In this document: piece after piece, positions 24,501-36,953 of the stretch | Layout of the letters: each line of letters starts with the position of its first letter | Position numbering within the stretch: position 1 is the first letter of the stretch | Assembly: GCA_013398615.1 (NCBI GenBank) | Contig: VZSR01000243.1 | Coordinates: 2,472,135 to 2,536,134, forward strand | DNA: 64,000 nucleotides | DNA from: Brachypodius melanocephalos | Taxonomy: Eukaryota > Chordata > Aves > Passeriformes > Pycnonotidae | Direction: 5' to 3' | Notes under the pieces: generated by a model | The model's database searches: none | What the model was told of the DNA's origin: nothing | The model's input: only the letters and a program-made list of their open reading frames with translations | Position numbers and translations under genes: made by a program

Positions 24501-27500
24501 TGCTACAGCCAGGCCTGAGGTGCCTTCCTGACCTTTCTGCTCTTTTCCAGGCTGTCAGCACAGTTCTGTGTTGTCCTCAAGGATGTCCTCTGGTCTTGTT
24601 CCGGAAAGTGTGGGCACAGGCTTGACTTTGCACAGCCTATAGATTTCAGAGACAGCTCAGTATGTGCTCCAATATGTGCATCTTTGCTGGTTTAGGGACA
24701 TACTGCTCAGCACTTCCCCAGTTCAGCTCAAATTGCAGAACAAACCCCAATTCTGGGCCTGGAAGATCTCGTTAGCAGGTCGGTGTGCAGGGAGAAGTGA
24801 GCAATTGCAGGATGGTTCTGGGAAAGAGAATTATTTTAAGAACTGAGAGAGGACTTGGAGGCCTTTAAGCTTTCCAGATCAGCACTTCCTTGAGGAGATC
24901 CAAGGGGTTGAGAAAGGCACTGCAGGGAATGGTGTCCCTGGTGTTTTTCTGCCCCGTGAGGAGCTGGTGGTGGTCACAGTGAGGGTGGTGAGTGCTGTGT
25001 ACCCGAGGCTGCTGCTTAGCTGAGCTGCTCTACTTGCAAAATTCTTTGGTCCTCTTCCTCTTTCTGGCTGAATTCTCATTCATACCCTGCAAGTGGCAGG
25101 CCCAAAGGGATTTGCTGTGTTAATCTGCGTCACAGGTGCTGTGACAATGCCCTGCTGGAGGTGGCTGCTGGCTCTTGGGGCACCTGTGATTTGGGCAGGG
25201 ACTGCTGCAGGGTGCCTGTGTCAATCTGTGATTTCGGATCTGCTGGGATGGGCAGACATCCATGTCACTTCAAGACTGCTTGGGTGTCATTCATGCAGAA
25301 TTCATTTAACAGACTGCAGCAAAGTCATTTTTCTTGTTGAGTTTTCCATGAAACCATCGTAAAGAGTTCCTTTATAGTTTTAAGGACACCAAGCTTAACT
25401 TGTGGAATACCTTTCCCAAAAAATGACTTCTTGGTGAAGCTCCGTTCATCACCTGGTTCAGATCCTTACAGGAAATTCTCAGTTGGAGGAGGAAATTTGG
25501 CCTTTCTGTGTCTTGCCTGGTGTGAGCAGGGCCTGGTCTGTGCATCACAAAATGTTCTTTTTCATCAGCTGAAGGAAAGCATGTGGAATCCCAGAATGAC
25601 TCAGGTTGGAAATGCCCTTGAACATCATCTGTCCCATGGGCAGGGACACTTTCCACTGTCCCGGGTGGTTCCAAACCCCATCCTTGGGATTTCAGGGATG
25701 GAGCAGCCACAGCTTCTCTGGGCACCCTCTGCCTCCCCACCCACACAGGGAAGAATTTCTTCCATTTATCCAACCTAAATTTCCCTTCTTTCGATCTCAA
25801 TCTATTGCTCCTTGTCCTATCACTGCAATTTCTGCTAAAAAGTCAAGATACTGGCAGGCTACAGATTCTTTCCTGCACTGCTGCAGGTATTGATGTTTTT
25901 CCTCCACGTCTGAGCAGAGTTTGGCCCCTTCCCATCCACACCACGCTTGCTGATGGTGTCTTGATGAGTTTTTTCCTTCAGAGACAGCAAGGACATAAAC
26001 CAAACGGACAAACTCAGCCTTCTGTGCTCTCAAAATGCTCCAAGTGCAGGGGTTTTCACCTCAGAGCAAAGGGGCTGCTGCTTAGGTGGGCTTGTTTGTG
26101 TTCTGTCCCTCTCTTAATGTGTCTCATCTACTGAAGGCCACTCTGCAGGGGGATGTGGGGCCCTGAATGCGCTCCGGGCAATTAGGTCTCTAAAGCGTTA
26201 TTTATTACAATTATTTTTTTTTCAAAGTGGGTCAGGCCGTTTTGGCATTTCAGGCGCCGGTTCCTGGTTCAATTGCAGGCTTTGGTCGCCATGGCAACTG
26301 CAGAAAGCGTTGGTCATGGCTGTGCCTTGGGCTGGATTCAAGCTCCAGGGAATGGGCAGGAGCAGGGAGAGTTTGGAGGGGCTCGGGGCAGGGGCAGCCC
26401 TGTGCTTTCTGTGCCCATCCACAATTCACTTAACAGACTCGTCATTTTCTCTGTCTGTGGAGTGAGAAATATTCCGCTCTTCCCAGTCAGCAGAGAGTAG
26501 GAGGGGAATTCAGCCCTCCTGGGTTTGATATTTGTGCCACTCACTTCAGGGAGAGGCAAAGAAGGAGCCCTTGATTTTATTTCTCTCCCCTATTTCTGCA
26601 AAGGTGAGAATCCACACACACCTAACATGATATATGTGAATGGATTCAATTTTTTAAGCTAAAACAAAAGAGCATGGAAGACAGAATCTTTCCAAAGGTC
26701 ATGCTTGGCAGAGCTGGCAGCAAAATGTGTGGCTATGGCAGTGTGAGCTGGGCAAAAATAAAATTGCTGGCTCTGAGCAAGTCAGTGCTGATGCTGCTCC
26801 TGTGCAGCTTGCTGGGCTGTGACTGAAAAACCCACCTTGAGGAGCTTTGTAAGACCATAGAAAGACAAAAACAGCACCAAACTTTCCAGCATTTTTCATC
26901 TGGAGTTTCACATGCACGTGATGGCACCTGTACCCCGGGTTTGAGCTGCTCGTTGGCAAAATCTCACAGCTGCAAACTGAAAGCAAACAGAGCCTGGACT
27001 GAATCTGACTTTACAGAGCTGCTGTAAACTCAAGCTCAAAGTGAAACTGTGAACTTGCATGAACTGAAAATGAGACAGGGGTTGTGTGTGCTAAACTCAG
27101 GTTTTGTAGAGCTGTAGAGGAGAAATGAGTGCATCTGTTCAGAGAGATTTAGCCCAGTGATGTTCTAGCCAGGGGCAATGCCTTCAAATTCTTCCCTTGT
27201 ATTTTTGGGGAACTCTCACATAGACCAGCTTGTGTTGCCTCAAACACGCTGAGGGCAAGCAGGACCAACACAGCCTCAGAATTTGGAGATTTTAACTAGA
27301 AGTCTGCTTTTTCTACAGTCTGTGAAAATGGCAGTTCAGAACCATGTCCATCTCTGGGACCAGTGCTGATGAACTTGGAGTCACTAATACAGCTCTGCTG
27401 GGCTGCTGGTATTGAGTTCAGCAGGAGAAGGAGCAGCAGGAGCACAGACAGCTGAAAATTTGTGAAGGAACCTGATGCTATTTTTAATACTCCAATAAAC

Positions 27501-30500
27501 TAAGAAATCCCTGATAGTTTTACTTCATGCTATACCTAAACTGCTGCAGGCAGTGCTGCTGGGGGAACGGTCCAGATCATTTTTTGATTTGTCTTTTGCT
27601 TCAATTATTATTTGGGGAGATTAAATCTTGAATATTGCCACAGTTCTTGCTGCACTGGTTTAGCATTCAATATTCCTGTGCCTTGTCCAGGGAGAGGGAG
27701 GGCACCAGGACAAGATGATGTGACAATATTTCACCTGGGGATGTGCCACTGCTCCTTGTGAAGAACCCCAAGCCAAGGGGGAATTTGCACTGGAGCTCCC
27801 TTGGGGTTTAGTTGATATTTGAACAGATTTTTGTTGGTTTATATCTATATTTCTCATCCTGCTGAGTAGGAATAGGTAACAGAACAGAGCTTAGCTTAAA
27901 CCACCTTCCTGCCTACAGAACATTTTGCAAACCCGTTTTCCCAGGCCTGGTCATTATGTGTATGAAATTCCACTCTTTGTAGGGGTGAAAGCATCTTCTC
28001 AGAGGCTCCTGTGAAGCTCCATGCTGCTGTTCCTGCCTGGTGCCAGCTCCTAGGAAATCTGATTCTGGCCCTGTTTGCATAAGCAGCTTGGCTGTGTGCT
28101 TCCTGCAGACTGCTCAGGGAAAGTTTCATCGCTTGTGCATTGATACAAGCAGTGAGCAAATAAAGGATCATTTATGGGACTGGTTCATCCAAAACCAAAC
28201 CAACCCAAACCTGGTGGGTGTGTTACACTGGCTGCTCACATCTAACTAATGCTTGGGCAATGGTTTTGGCATCTTCAGAGGCAAGCAGAGATGGAAATGT
28301 TTTTTGTCTAGAAATTAATGGAACCTCAGGCACGTGTTCAGCTCTTCTAGACTTTCAGGGAGGAAATGACCCATTTGGAGTACCTTCATTGTGATTGCTG
28401 GATGTAATTTGCCTTAAATCATAGCCCTGAAGAGTCTGATTGTAACAACTTCTTTAATGCAGTCCCTTGCAGTTGTAATTCCTCCATACTTTTCCTGCTG
28501 CCCCTGCTGGCAGATGTGGCCTGTTTGGTGTTGCTCGTGAGATAACAGGGTCCTGAAGAACTTAATATAGATCCAATCCTTACATCAGCCCAGGCTCCTC
28601 TGTAACCTGCTGGCTTGAGCAGGACCAGCTGGAAAAGCCTCGAGGATGTTTGGACTGGTCAGAAATAGATTGGACTCCTGAAGGAAATGAGTGATGGAGG
28701 AAAAATGGGGTTTGTGTGTGGTATTTTGAAGAGTCTGGCAGGAAGGAGAGGCATCAAAAGAGAAGGAGCAGTGAGGAAATCTGAGTTTTCCTGTTCTGTA
28801 TTAGTATATATGTTGTTGCCTTGCTGATCTGGGTGCTAGGGCGTTTGCTGAGGAAAGAGGATGAGATATTCCATTCCCCTCATCATTTCTGTAAAACTCT
28901 GAAAGGCCTTGCTTTTCTCATTTTGAAAGAAGAACCGTATTTTTTTTTTTTTAATCACAAGGGCTTTTAGGTCACAGCAAACCATTCTCATGCCCATTTC
29001 ATGTGGGAAAGGATGGTTCTGTGCAGGAAATGCTGCATTGAATGTCACCATCACTCCCTTCCCAGAGCCCCAGCATTTCTGATGCTCTTCGATGGGGTGT
29101 TTTCTCAAAGATGTGACCCCGTTTTTGTGCATCCTGTTGAGAGGAGCTGCACTAGCAGGGGAGGGGCAGAGTGAGGCATTGAGAACACGCTGACACTTCT
29201 CTCCTTCTTGAGTGCACATTTGATTTTTCTAAGCTCAGATCATCATTTGAAGCTCAGGGAGCCCGCAGGAATCAACGAGTTCATTCTCGTGGGCGCTGCT
29301 CTGTGGTCTGAGGGGTTGCAGGGTGGGTGGAGAAAGGCACTGCCAGCAGTTCCTCTGCCCCTGCTGAACGAGAACCGCCTAAATCCACCGGGGCCACCGG
29401 CTGCAGTTGCTCAGGAAGCAGCTCTACTGTGCCGTGGGGGAGCCCTGCGGGGCTTGGGGTACAGCAGCAGTTTCACCTTGGGGATGGTTTAACCCTGCTC
29501 TCTCCTCTCTCCCCCTGCAGTACTGCCAGTAACTCCAACCACAGCACACCCGCCTGCACAGCTCGGGGTGCAGTTTGGGGTGCAGCTTGGGGTGCAGCTG
29601 GAGGTGCAGCAGCAGTTTCACTCTGGGGATGGTTTAACCCTGCTCTCTTTCTCTCCCCCTGCAGTACTGCCAGTAACTCCAACCACAGCACATCCACCTG
29701 CACAGTGTGGGGTGCAGTTTGGGGTGCAGCTGGAGGTGCAGTTTGGGGTACAGCTCAGGGTGCAGCAGCAGTTTCACTCGGGATGGTTTAACCCTGCTCT
29801 CTTTCTCTCCCCCTGCAGTACTGCCAGTAACTCCAACCGCAGCACGCCCGCCTGCTCCCCGATCCTGCGCAAACGCTCGCGCTCGCCCACGCCGCAGGAC
29901 GCCCCGGGGGACGCCATGGTGGAGAAGGGCTCCGACCACTCCTCGGACAAGTCCCCATCCACCCCGGAGCAGGGTGTCCAGAGGAGCTGCTCCTCCCAGT
30001 CAGGCCGCAGCGGGGCCAAGAACTCCAAGGTGAGGGGCGAGCAGAGGGCTCTGACCACCACATGCTACAGTGCCTTTATCCTCTCCCTTTTTGTCTCTGA
30101 CTTCCCTCCCTCTTCCCCCACCATATTTCTAAAGGTTCTCCTAACTCAGAGTCCTGGGTCAGCACAGCTCTGAGTCTACAACTTTCTGTAGTCAGCTTTC
30201 TGTAGTCAACTTTCTGTAATATAATTCTGGATGTCAGGATAATTCTTTTCGTGTGGAACAGCTTAAAGAAGAACCTGCAGAGCTCCCTTATGGAGGGCCC
30301 TTGATTCGGGGGAATTCGTGTGTGAGGAGGGAAAAAAAATAATTTCTGCAATGAGTGCAGCAGAGTCAAGGTCCTGTTCTTTGGGAGGCTCTGTGATTTT
30401 GGGAAAGGCCTTGAAAATCAGTTGTTGCAGTCACTTTTTATCACCTGGATCATGAAGGGGCGTGAAATAAATAAGGTTTCCTCTGTGAAGAGCCTGTACA

Positions 30501-33500
30501 TTTCCCCAGTCCTGTCCAAGCCCTCTGAGGTCAGTTCAAATTGCACAGAATCAGTTTTCCACCTCTCTGCCCATTCCTTCGATGGCTGCAGTGTTCTGAC
30601 TGCCTTGCCCAGGGTAGCTGATATTTCCCCCAGGAAGGTTTTGTGTCTGTGGACCATATTAGAAACAGCCTTTGCTGTGCAAGGGAAAAGGATTTCAGGT
30701 TTGGCTCTAGGTTTTTGTGTGAACAGTGGGACCTGGTAAAACACAGACGAGAGCCTGGGCTGCCAAACAGCCCTTGGATTATAACCCTGGTATCAGTGAT
30801 AGCATAGAGATAAATATAACACTCTGAGCTGTCAGGAGCACTGGTGTTTGCCCAGATTTTAGAAGTGAGCTGTTTCAGCCTGGATAATTTCACAGCAGAA
30901 CTCCGATGGCTTGTGTAAAATTAATTGTAAAATGAAAAGAGATCTTTGCCTGGTTTATTCCTGGACTGTGTCACAGACAAGAAATCTTCATCCCCTCCCC
31001 TTTGTGGCCACTTAGCAAAGGGAACAGGGCTCAGTGCCCCACATTCTGATCTCTCACCACTGCAGGGGGAGTCTGTGAGCTCAAAAGAGGGGGGGAAAGG
31101 GTTTTTCGAGCTGAATCATTGGCGTTCTGAGGTTGCCCTCGAGGTCAGCCTGGCTTCCTGTGCACACAGTGACCTACAAACCCCGGCCCAGGGCTGCTGA
31201 CACCCTCAGCATGGGGTTGCCAGCACTGTGCTCCCGAAAGGAAGCCACGGGATGGGAGACAGGCAGGATGTGCTTGGAGCCACACTGGGGGTGCTCACAG
31301 GCAAATGAGCACCTTGGGAAGGGGGAAGCACAGGGAGGAGCTGCATCAGCCTGGCCCTCAAAATGCCATGAGTTAAGGTCAGGGGAGTGAGATTTTTACC
31401 AACACAGTGACCACTAAAGCTTAACTTGAACTCCTGGTGCTTTCCACAAGGAAGAGGGGGTACAATGCTCTCTGTTGGGTGTGTGGGTTTTCCTTCTCTT
31501 GACCTGCGAGGTAATTTTTCTTCTTTCCCTAATTTCTCTCTTTTCATTCCTGCATGCTTTCTCTCCGATTAAGTCACACAAGCGCCTCTCCAAAGTAAGC
31601 CTTCTTTTTTCTCTCCTGCCCCCCACTGTAGAGCTGTCTCATCACTCAGGAACCCTCCCCGTGGTGCTGAGTGCTGACCCCAGACAGGCATTCTCCTGCC
31701 GTGGCTGTGAGAATGCCAGCAAGAGCTCAGCCCCGTGCCTGTAGCTGGAAGCTGGGTTCACTTCCATCACTGGGATCTCGCTGGTGTTTGCTCACACAGA
31801 CTGAGAGCTGGCCTGTTCATCACACCCCTTCAGCTACTTCCAAATCAGCCTCTCAGTTCTGCTTTCCCCTCTCCCTTGGAGTGAGCTGCTATCTTTGCCA
31901 GGGAGAAATCCTCTGGAGTTGAACAGAACCATGATCCCTGCTCTTTCCTGTCTTCTTCCTCCATGATTCCAGGCACAAGAGTTGTTCTCCCCTGCTTTCC
32001 ATGATGAACAGCATTTTTGTGGCCAGTGGTCTCAGCTTCCTGCCCTTGCACGCTCTCCTGTGTGATGTAAATATGAAAGATCAGTGATTTCAAATGAACC
32101 CAGCTTGAACCTGGTAGAACAGACCTGTCCCAAATGAATTGTGAGAATTCATGGGCTCGCTCTGAGAGGTGATAAGTGGAAGATCCCTCTGTGGGTGCTT
32201 GAACTGGAGATACGATCGTTTGGGATTTGATCTCACACCTCCGTGCCACCCCCAGAGGAGTGGAAAAATCAGAAACACGGGTGGGGTGTTGTTGGGGGAA
32301 GTGCCAGGCTGTTGGCATTTCCACTTCATGAAAGCAGAATGGCTTGGATGGCTTCACAAAAATCCACCAAATCCTTGTCTTGGCCTCAGGTTTCCTGCTA
32401 GGCAAGTTCTCAGAGAGCACAGCTGGCTCAGTGTCTTCCCTTGGTCGTGGTCCTTGTGACCAGCCCAACCTTGCATGATTTGCTGGTGTCTGCTGGAAGC
32501 TTCCTGACGTCTCTTTTTTAGACAGATTGTCTTGTGCTGGGTATCTGTAGCTGGGATAACTGCAGAGGAGCACTGTGGGGACTAAAGTCTCAAGGTGAGG
32601 TGTGAAGGAAGTGCTGTGGAAGGTCTGGAGTAGCAGAGCCCTGACAGGATTGCTGGTGAGTAGAGGTGTGTGGGGCAGGACAGGCTGTGGTAAGCTGCAG
32701 GTGCGGAGGGGTTTAGGAGAGGGATTGGTGGGGAAAAGCCTGGAACAGAGGGGTGTCTGTGTAAAATGTGTGTGCAGAGGTGCTGGGAGGTGCCTGCAGC
32801 CAGCCCCTGCTTCTTTGAGGGGGAAAAACTCAACCACTGTGAGATACTGAGAAACTGGAGGGAAGTGGAGCCCAGATGAGTTCAGAGGGAAAGGGATCCC
32901 AGGCAGGACCCCCAGCAGCCTGTCAGAGCCTCCTGCCCTGCTCACCCAGAATATTCTGAGCTGGATCTACGAGGATCATCGAGTATTCAGCCTGGAGCTG
33001 TGCTCTGTGCTCCACAAGCTGCTTCCTCTGGCACAAAGGAAGAATTTCCAGGCATTGAACTCCCTGCTTCTCCCCACTCAGATGATTCTGTTGTCTGCTC
33101 ACACAGGGAGAGATTAGAAACAAAAAACTCGAGGGGCAAAGATTTTAAACTCTGCTTTCTCAGCCTCTTCTCCTCTCCCCACCCATCTCCTGCAGGAAGA
33201 ATGGTTTGGTTTCCCAGCCTGTCTGGCTAATGAGGTGGAACAGCTTGAGCCCATGAGTTTGCTGCTGTGTTGGTACATTTTGCTGACAGATCTGCTTGAG
33301 TTCCCTGCCCTCTTTTGTCTGTGCTTGTTCTGTCTGTGGTGCTGCAGCGCTGCCATCAGAGGGAGTGCTCCACCAGGAGTTTTAAGCACTGGAATTGTCA
33401 GAGACAGTGCTCCACCAGGAGTTTTTAAGCACTGGAATTGCATCCCGAAAGAATCTTTCCTGGAGCTCTCTTTGCCACTCTGATACCACCACTGTGCCAC

Positions 33501-36500
33501 AGACCAAGGTCTGAATGAGCTTTAGATCTGTTACAGCTTTTTTGTGGAACAGCTTTCCAAGTTCAGGAAAAAAAAGTCTTTTTTCTAGTAGCCAGTGATG
33601 AAATATCTATTTTTTAACTGTTTTGCTCTTGCCTGAGGATAAAAGTGATCTCCTTCAGATTCTTCCCAAAGCCTGTAGCTAATGGTGGATGCTGAGGATT
33701 AATATTAAGTTGGGAAAATGCAAATTTTGGTGCAGGTGCTGGGGGTTGTAGAGCAGTTTAGGTCGGGAGGGATCTCAGGAGGTCTCTTCCCCAGTCCCTG
33801 CTCAAAGCAGGGTTAAATCAGCTTGGTCTAAACCCTTGTCCAGCCAGACTTTGCAGCCCTGCAAGGCTGGAGACGCCACAGCCTGGCCAGGCCCCTGCTC
33901 CAGTGCTTAACCACTCCTGTGAACAGGCTTTCTCCTCCTCTCCAAATAGAGTTTCCCCTGCTGCAGCTCATGACTGTGGCACCCTGTCCTTCCAGTGTGC
34001 CACCATGAGAAGAGTTTGGCTGTGTCTTCACATTCACCCCTCGCGCTGGGTGGGACAAACCCTCTTTAGGTAGTAGGTGATGAAATTCTGAGCATTTGGG
34101 GCTGGGGCGAGGGTTTGGGGAATAAATTCCATCATTTCCCTTGGGGTTTGACCATTTAGAAGCCAGGTGTGCAGCGCAACTTTTGCAGGTGCACAGATCA
34201 GGAGAGAGGGCTCTGGAATCTGTCCCGAGCTCTGGTTCTGTGCCTCTGCCCCCCCAGGTGTGAGAGGGATTTAGGGATGCTCCTAGAGCTCTGTGCCATG
34301 TCATTCACTCAGCAAAAGGTTTCTGTTCCCCTGGGAGCAGCAAGGAGTGCGTTGTGATGCTGCTGCCAGTGATGCTGAGAGGTAGAAACTCTGTTTGTGT
34401 GGAGCTCCCAGGGTGCAGTTTTGTGTGTGAGCTGTGTGCCCTGCAGAGCTGTGACCTTCCCTAGCAGAGCACACACATGGGAGGTCACCAAATCATGACT
34501 GTTTAGAGGCAACAATTACAGGCTTAGAGAAAATACTCCATTTTCCACATTCCTCCAAAGCTCTTCCTGGTTACAGCCACTTTGTAACCACGAGCTCTGT
34601 GCTCCTGTAGCATCATCTCTGCAAACCAATCCCATCTTTTCCCTGTCTGTGTGCAGCCCCCTCCTCCTGCCACTTATCTATTTTCTCTTTTCAGTTCTAA
34701 TGCTTATGGTTTCTTTTTCCAGTATGACAGACTTAACCTGCTCAAAGTAAGAATATGTTTTTCCTTTTTTCTTTATTTTTCAACTCCCCCTCTCCATTTT
34801 ACTGTCTTGATTTTCACAGTTTGCATCTCCCTCTTAATGAGTTTGAAAAAAATAAAAAGATAAAATAGAAGAGACATTTAAGGGCTGGGGTTGTTTGGAT
34901 TTTGGATGAATCTGCTGAATTTGATGGAGGCAAAAGATGAGGTTTGAGTGTTGGTATAATTAAGGATGTTGGTAAAATTACAGATGTCAGTATAATTATG
35001 GATGTCAGGATAATTTTTTTGTGTGGCAGAGCTTAAAGAAGAACCTGCAGAGCTCCCTTATAGAAGACCCTTGATTCGGGGGAATTCAAGTGTGAGGAGG
35101 GAAAAATAAATAGTTTCTGCAATGAATGCAGTGAAAAAAAAATAGTTCCTGCAATGAATGGTCCTCCCTTATGGAGGACCCTTGACTCAGGGAAATTCAA
35201 CTGTGAGGGGGGGAAAAAATAGTTCCTGCAAGGAATGCAGCAGAGGAGACTGAAATCATGCAGCAGAGGGGACTGAAATCCTGTTGGGCTGTGCTGGCAC
35301 CACAGCATGGGCACCCTGATTTAGAAGGCACAGTGACAGCAGTGCCTCTGCTCTGTGTGTGCCAATTATAGTTTGATTGTGAGGGTTTTGTTTTTTTCCC
35401 CAGGAATCTCTGAATTACGCCTTTTTGCTCATTAAGGCAGACAGATGGCAAAACAAATCTGCAGGAAAATCAGCTCCATCTCAGGCCCTGTGCTCCTGAG
35501 GACAAGGTGCTGTGTGCAGGGTTCAGATTAATTACCCTGCTTCTTTTTTTAGAGTAGCCTGGGTTGCATAAGGCTTTTTTTTTCACGTCCTACTTGCAGG
35601 GAGGGATGACTTCAACCCAGTCCTTTATGAATGGATCAGGTATAGCCAAGTGTGGAAGAGAGTGGGAAGTAAGAGGAAATTCCTCGGTTGGAGGAATGAG
35701 TGTGAGATACGAGCGATGCTCTGTGTTCACTCCCTCAGCTCATCTTCTTTCCCCAGGATTTGGGGAAAAAAGGGGTGTTCCTCTTTTTAATGTCAATTTC
35801 TTTATATTTTACCCTGTGTACTGTATTACTGTGGGGCTTTTCCTTACAGACTGGGAGCTCTGCAATGGATCCTTCAGAGCTGTTGGCTCCAAGAGTGGGA
35901 TCCAGTGAGGTTTTGTGGCTGCAATGGCACACGGGGAACTTGGAGCATGAAGATCCAGGGCTGGGAGCAGAGCAGCCCCTGGATCTTCACAGAAATCTCT
36001 GCCCCAGTCTGACCTCATTAACACTCCTCCTCCTTTCCTGTGGCAGAACACCCTGTGTGTCCTTGGTGGGCAGACAGTTTCTGTGGCCCTGTGGATATTC
36101 CAGGGAATTCTCTCCAAGCCACGGCACAGTGTGTTTCACTTCCTATTCCAAACTGGCTGCAAAGCCTGGAAAATCCTCCAAGGTCAGAAGCAAGATGGCT
36201 TCAGAGGAGGAGAGGCAGCGGGATATTGCTTCTGTCCTTGTGTATTATCCTCAGCTCCCAGGAATGGAAGTGTTTGGGAGAGGGGAACAGCACAGCTGGA
36301 GCTGCCCACCCTGGGTGGGAAAGGCTCTGATGCCCCCAGGCTTCACTGCCATGAGGGAAATCCCCCAAAAAAGGGAGATTTCTGTGTATTCTGGCAGCTC
36401 TGCCCTTTGTCCTGCCTGTTGGAAAGCCAAGCCTGGCTGGAGTGGGAGTGGGAAGCTCATTTCTTCCTCTCTCTCTGTAGATAAGTCTCACCTCCAGCTA

Positions 36501-36921
36501 AAAATTGTGTGCGTGTGACTTTCCAAGCTGAGCCAGCTCTTTTGTGTGCTCCAGTGTGTGGCCTGTCCTCTCCAACCATCTGAAATGCCATGATAAGGAT
36601 GGAAAAAAAATAAAAAAACCCAATCACAAGTGCAGATGATGCAAACCACTGCGCAGTGAAATGAAAAAAAAAAAAATCCCAGCCTTTTTTTTTTCCCCTT
36701 GCTTAGCTTTTCTAGCGATTTTCTTCAGCACTTTTCCTGGCTCTGTGTGTGTGTGTGTGTGTGTGTCCCTTTCAAAATTCAAAATACCCTTGGAACATTT
36801 GCCTTTTGTGAGCAAAGCTGTGTCACTGCCCTTAGCAGGGCTGCTCAGGGCAATGTGAGTTTTGCCACCTGGCCAGTGGAAGGATGAAGCCCCTGAAGAG
36901 GTGGCTGGCAGTGATGATGTG

Positions 36922-36953
<32 letters not shown>

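Larger units (their letters stand above)
22756..29420. other. GRAMD1B: Intron 1, last part
   Basis: No exon is supported. The stretch holds a minus-strand CR1 fragment and an RFX-type palindrome (both listed separately). The segment 23900-24180, with several octamer or homeodomain-like words such as atgaatatgcaaac, looks like a possible conserved non-coding element, by eye only. Confidence 0.42.

Noticed and set aside
31845..32945. 366-codon minus-strand open frame
   Set aside because: Lies in a GRAMD1B intron, has no recognisable domain or codon pattern, and no promoter-like sequence; likely chance in GC-rich DNA.
35838..36500. Two acceptor-like sites that might start further cassette exons
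   Set aside because: The following donors are weak (gttttg, gtgtgc) and the peptides show no match to the family.
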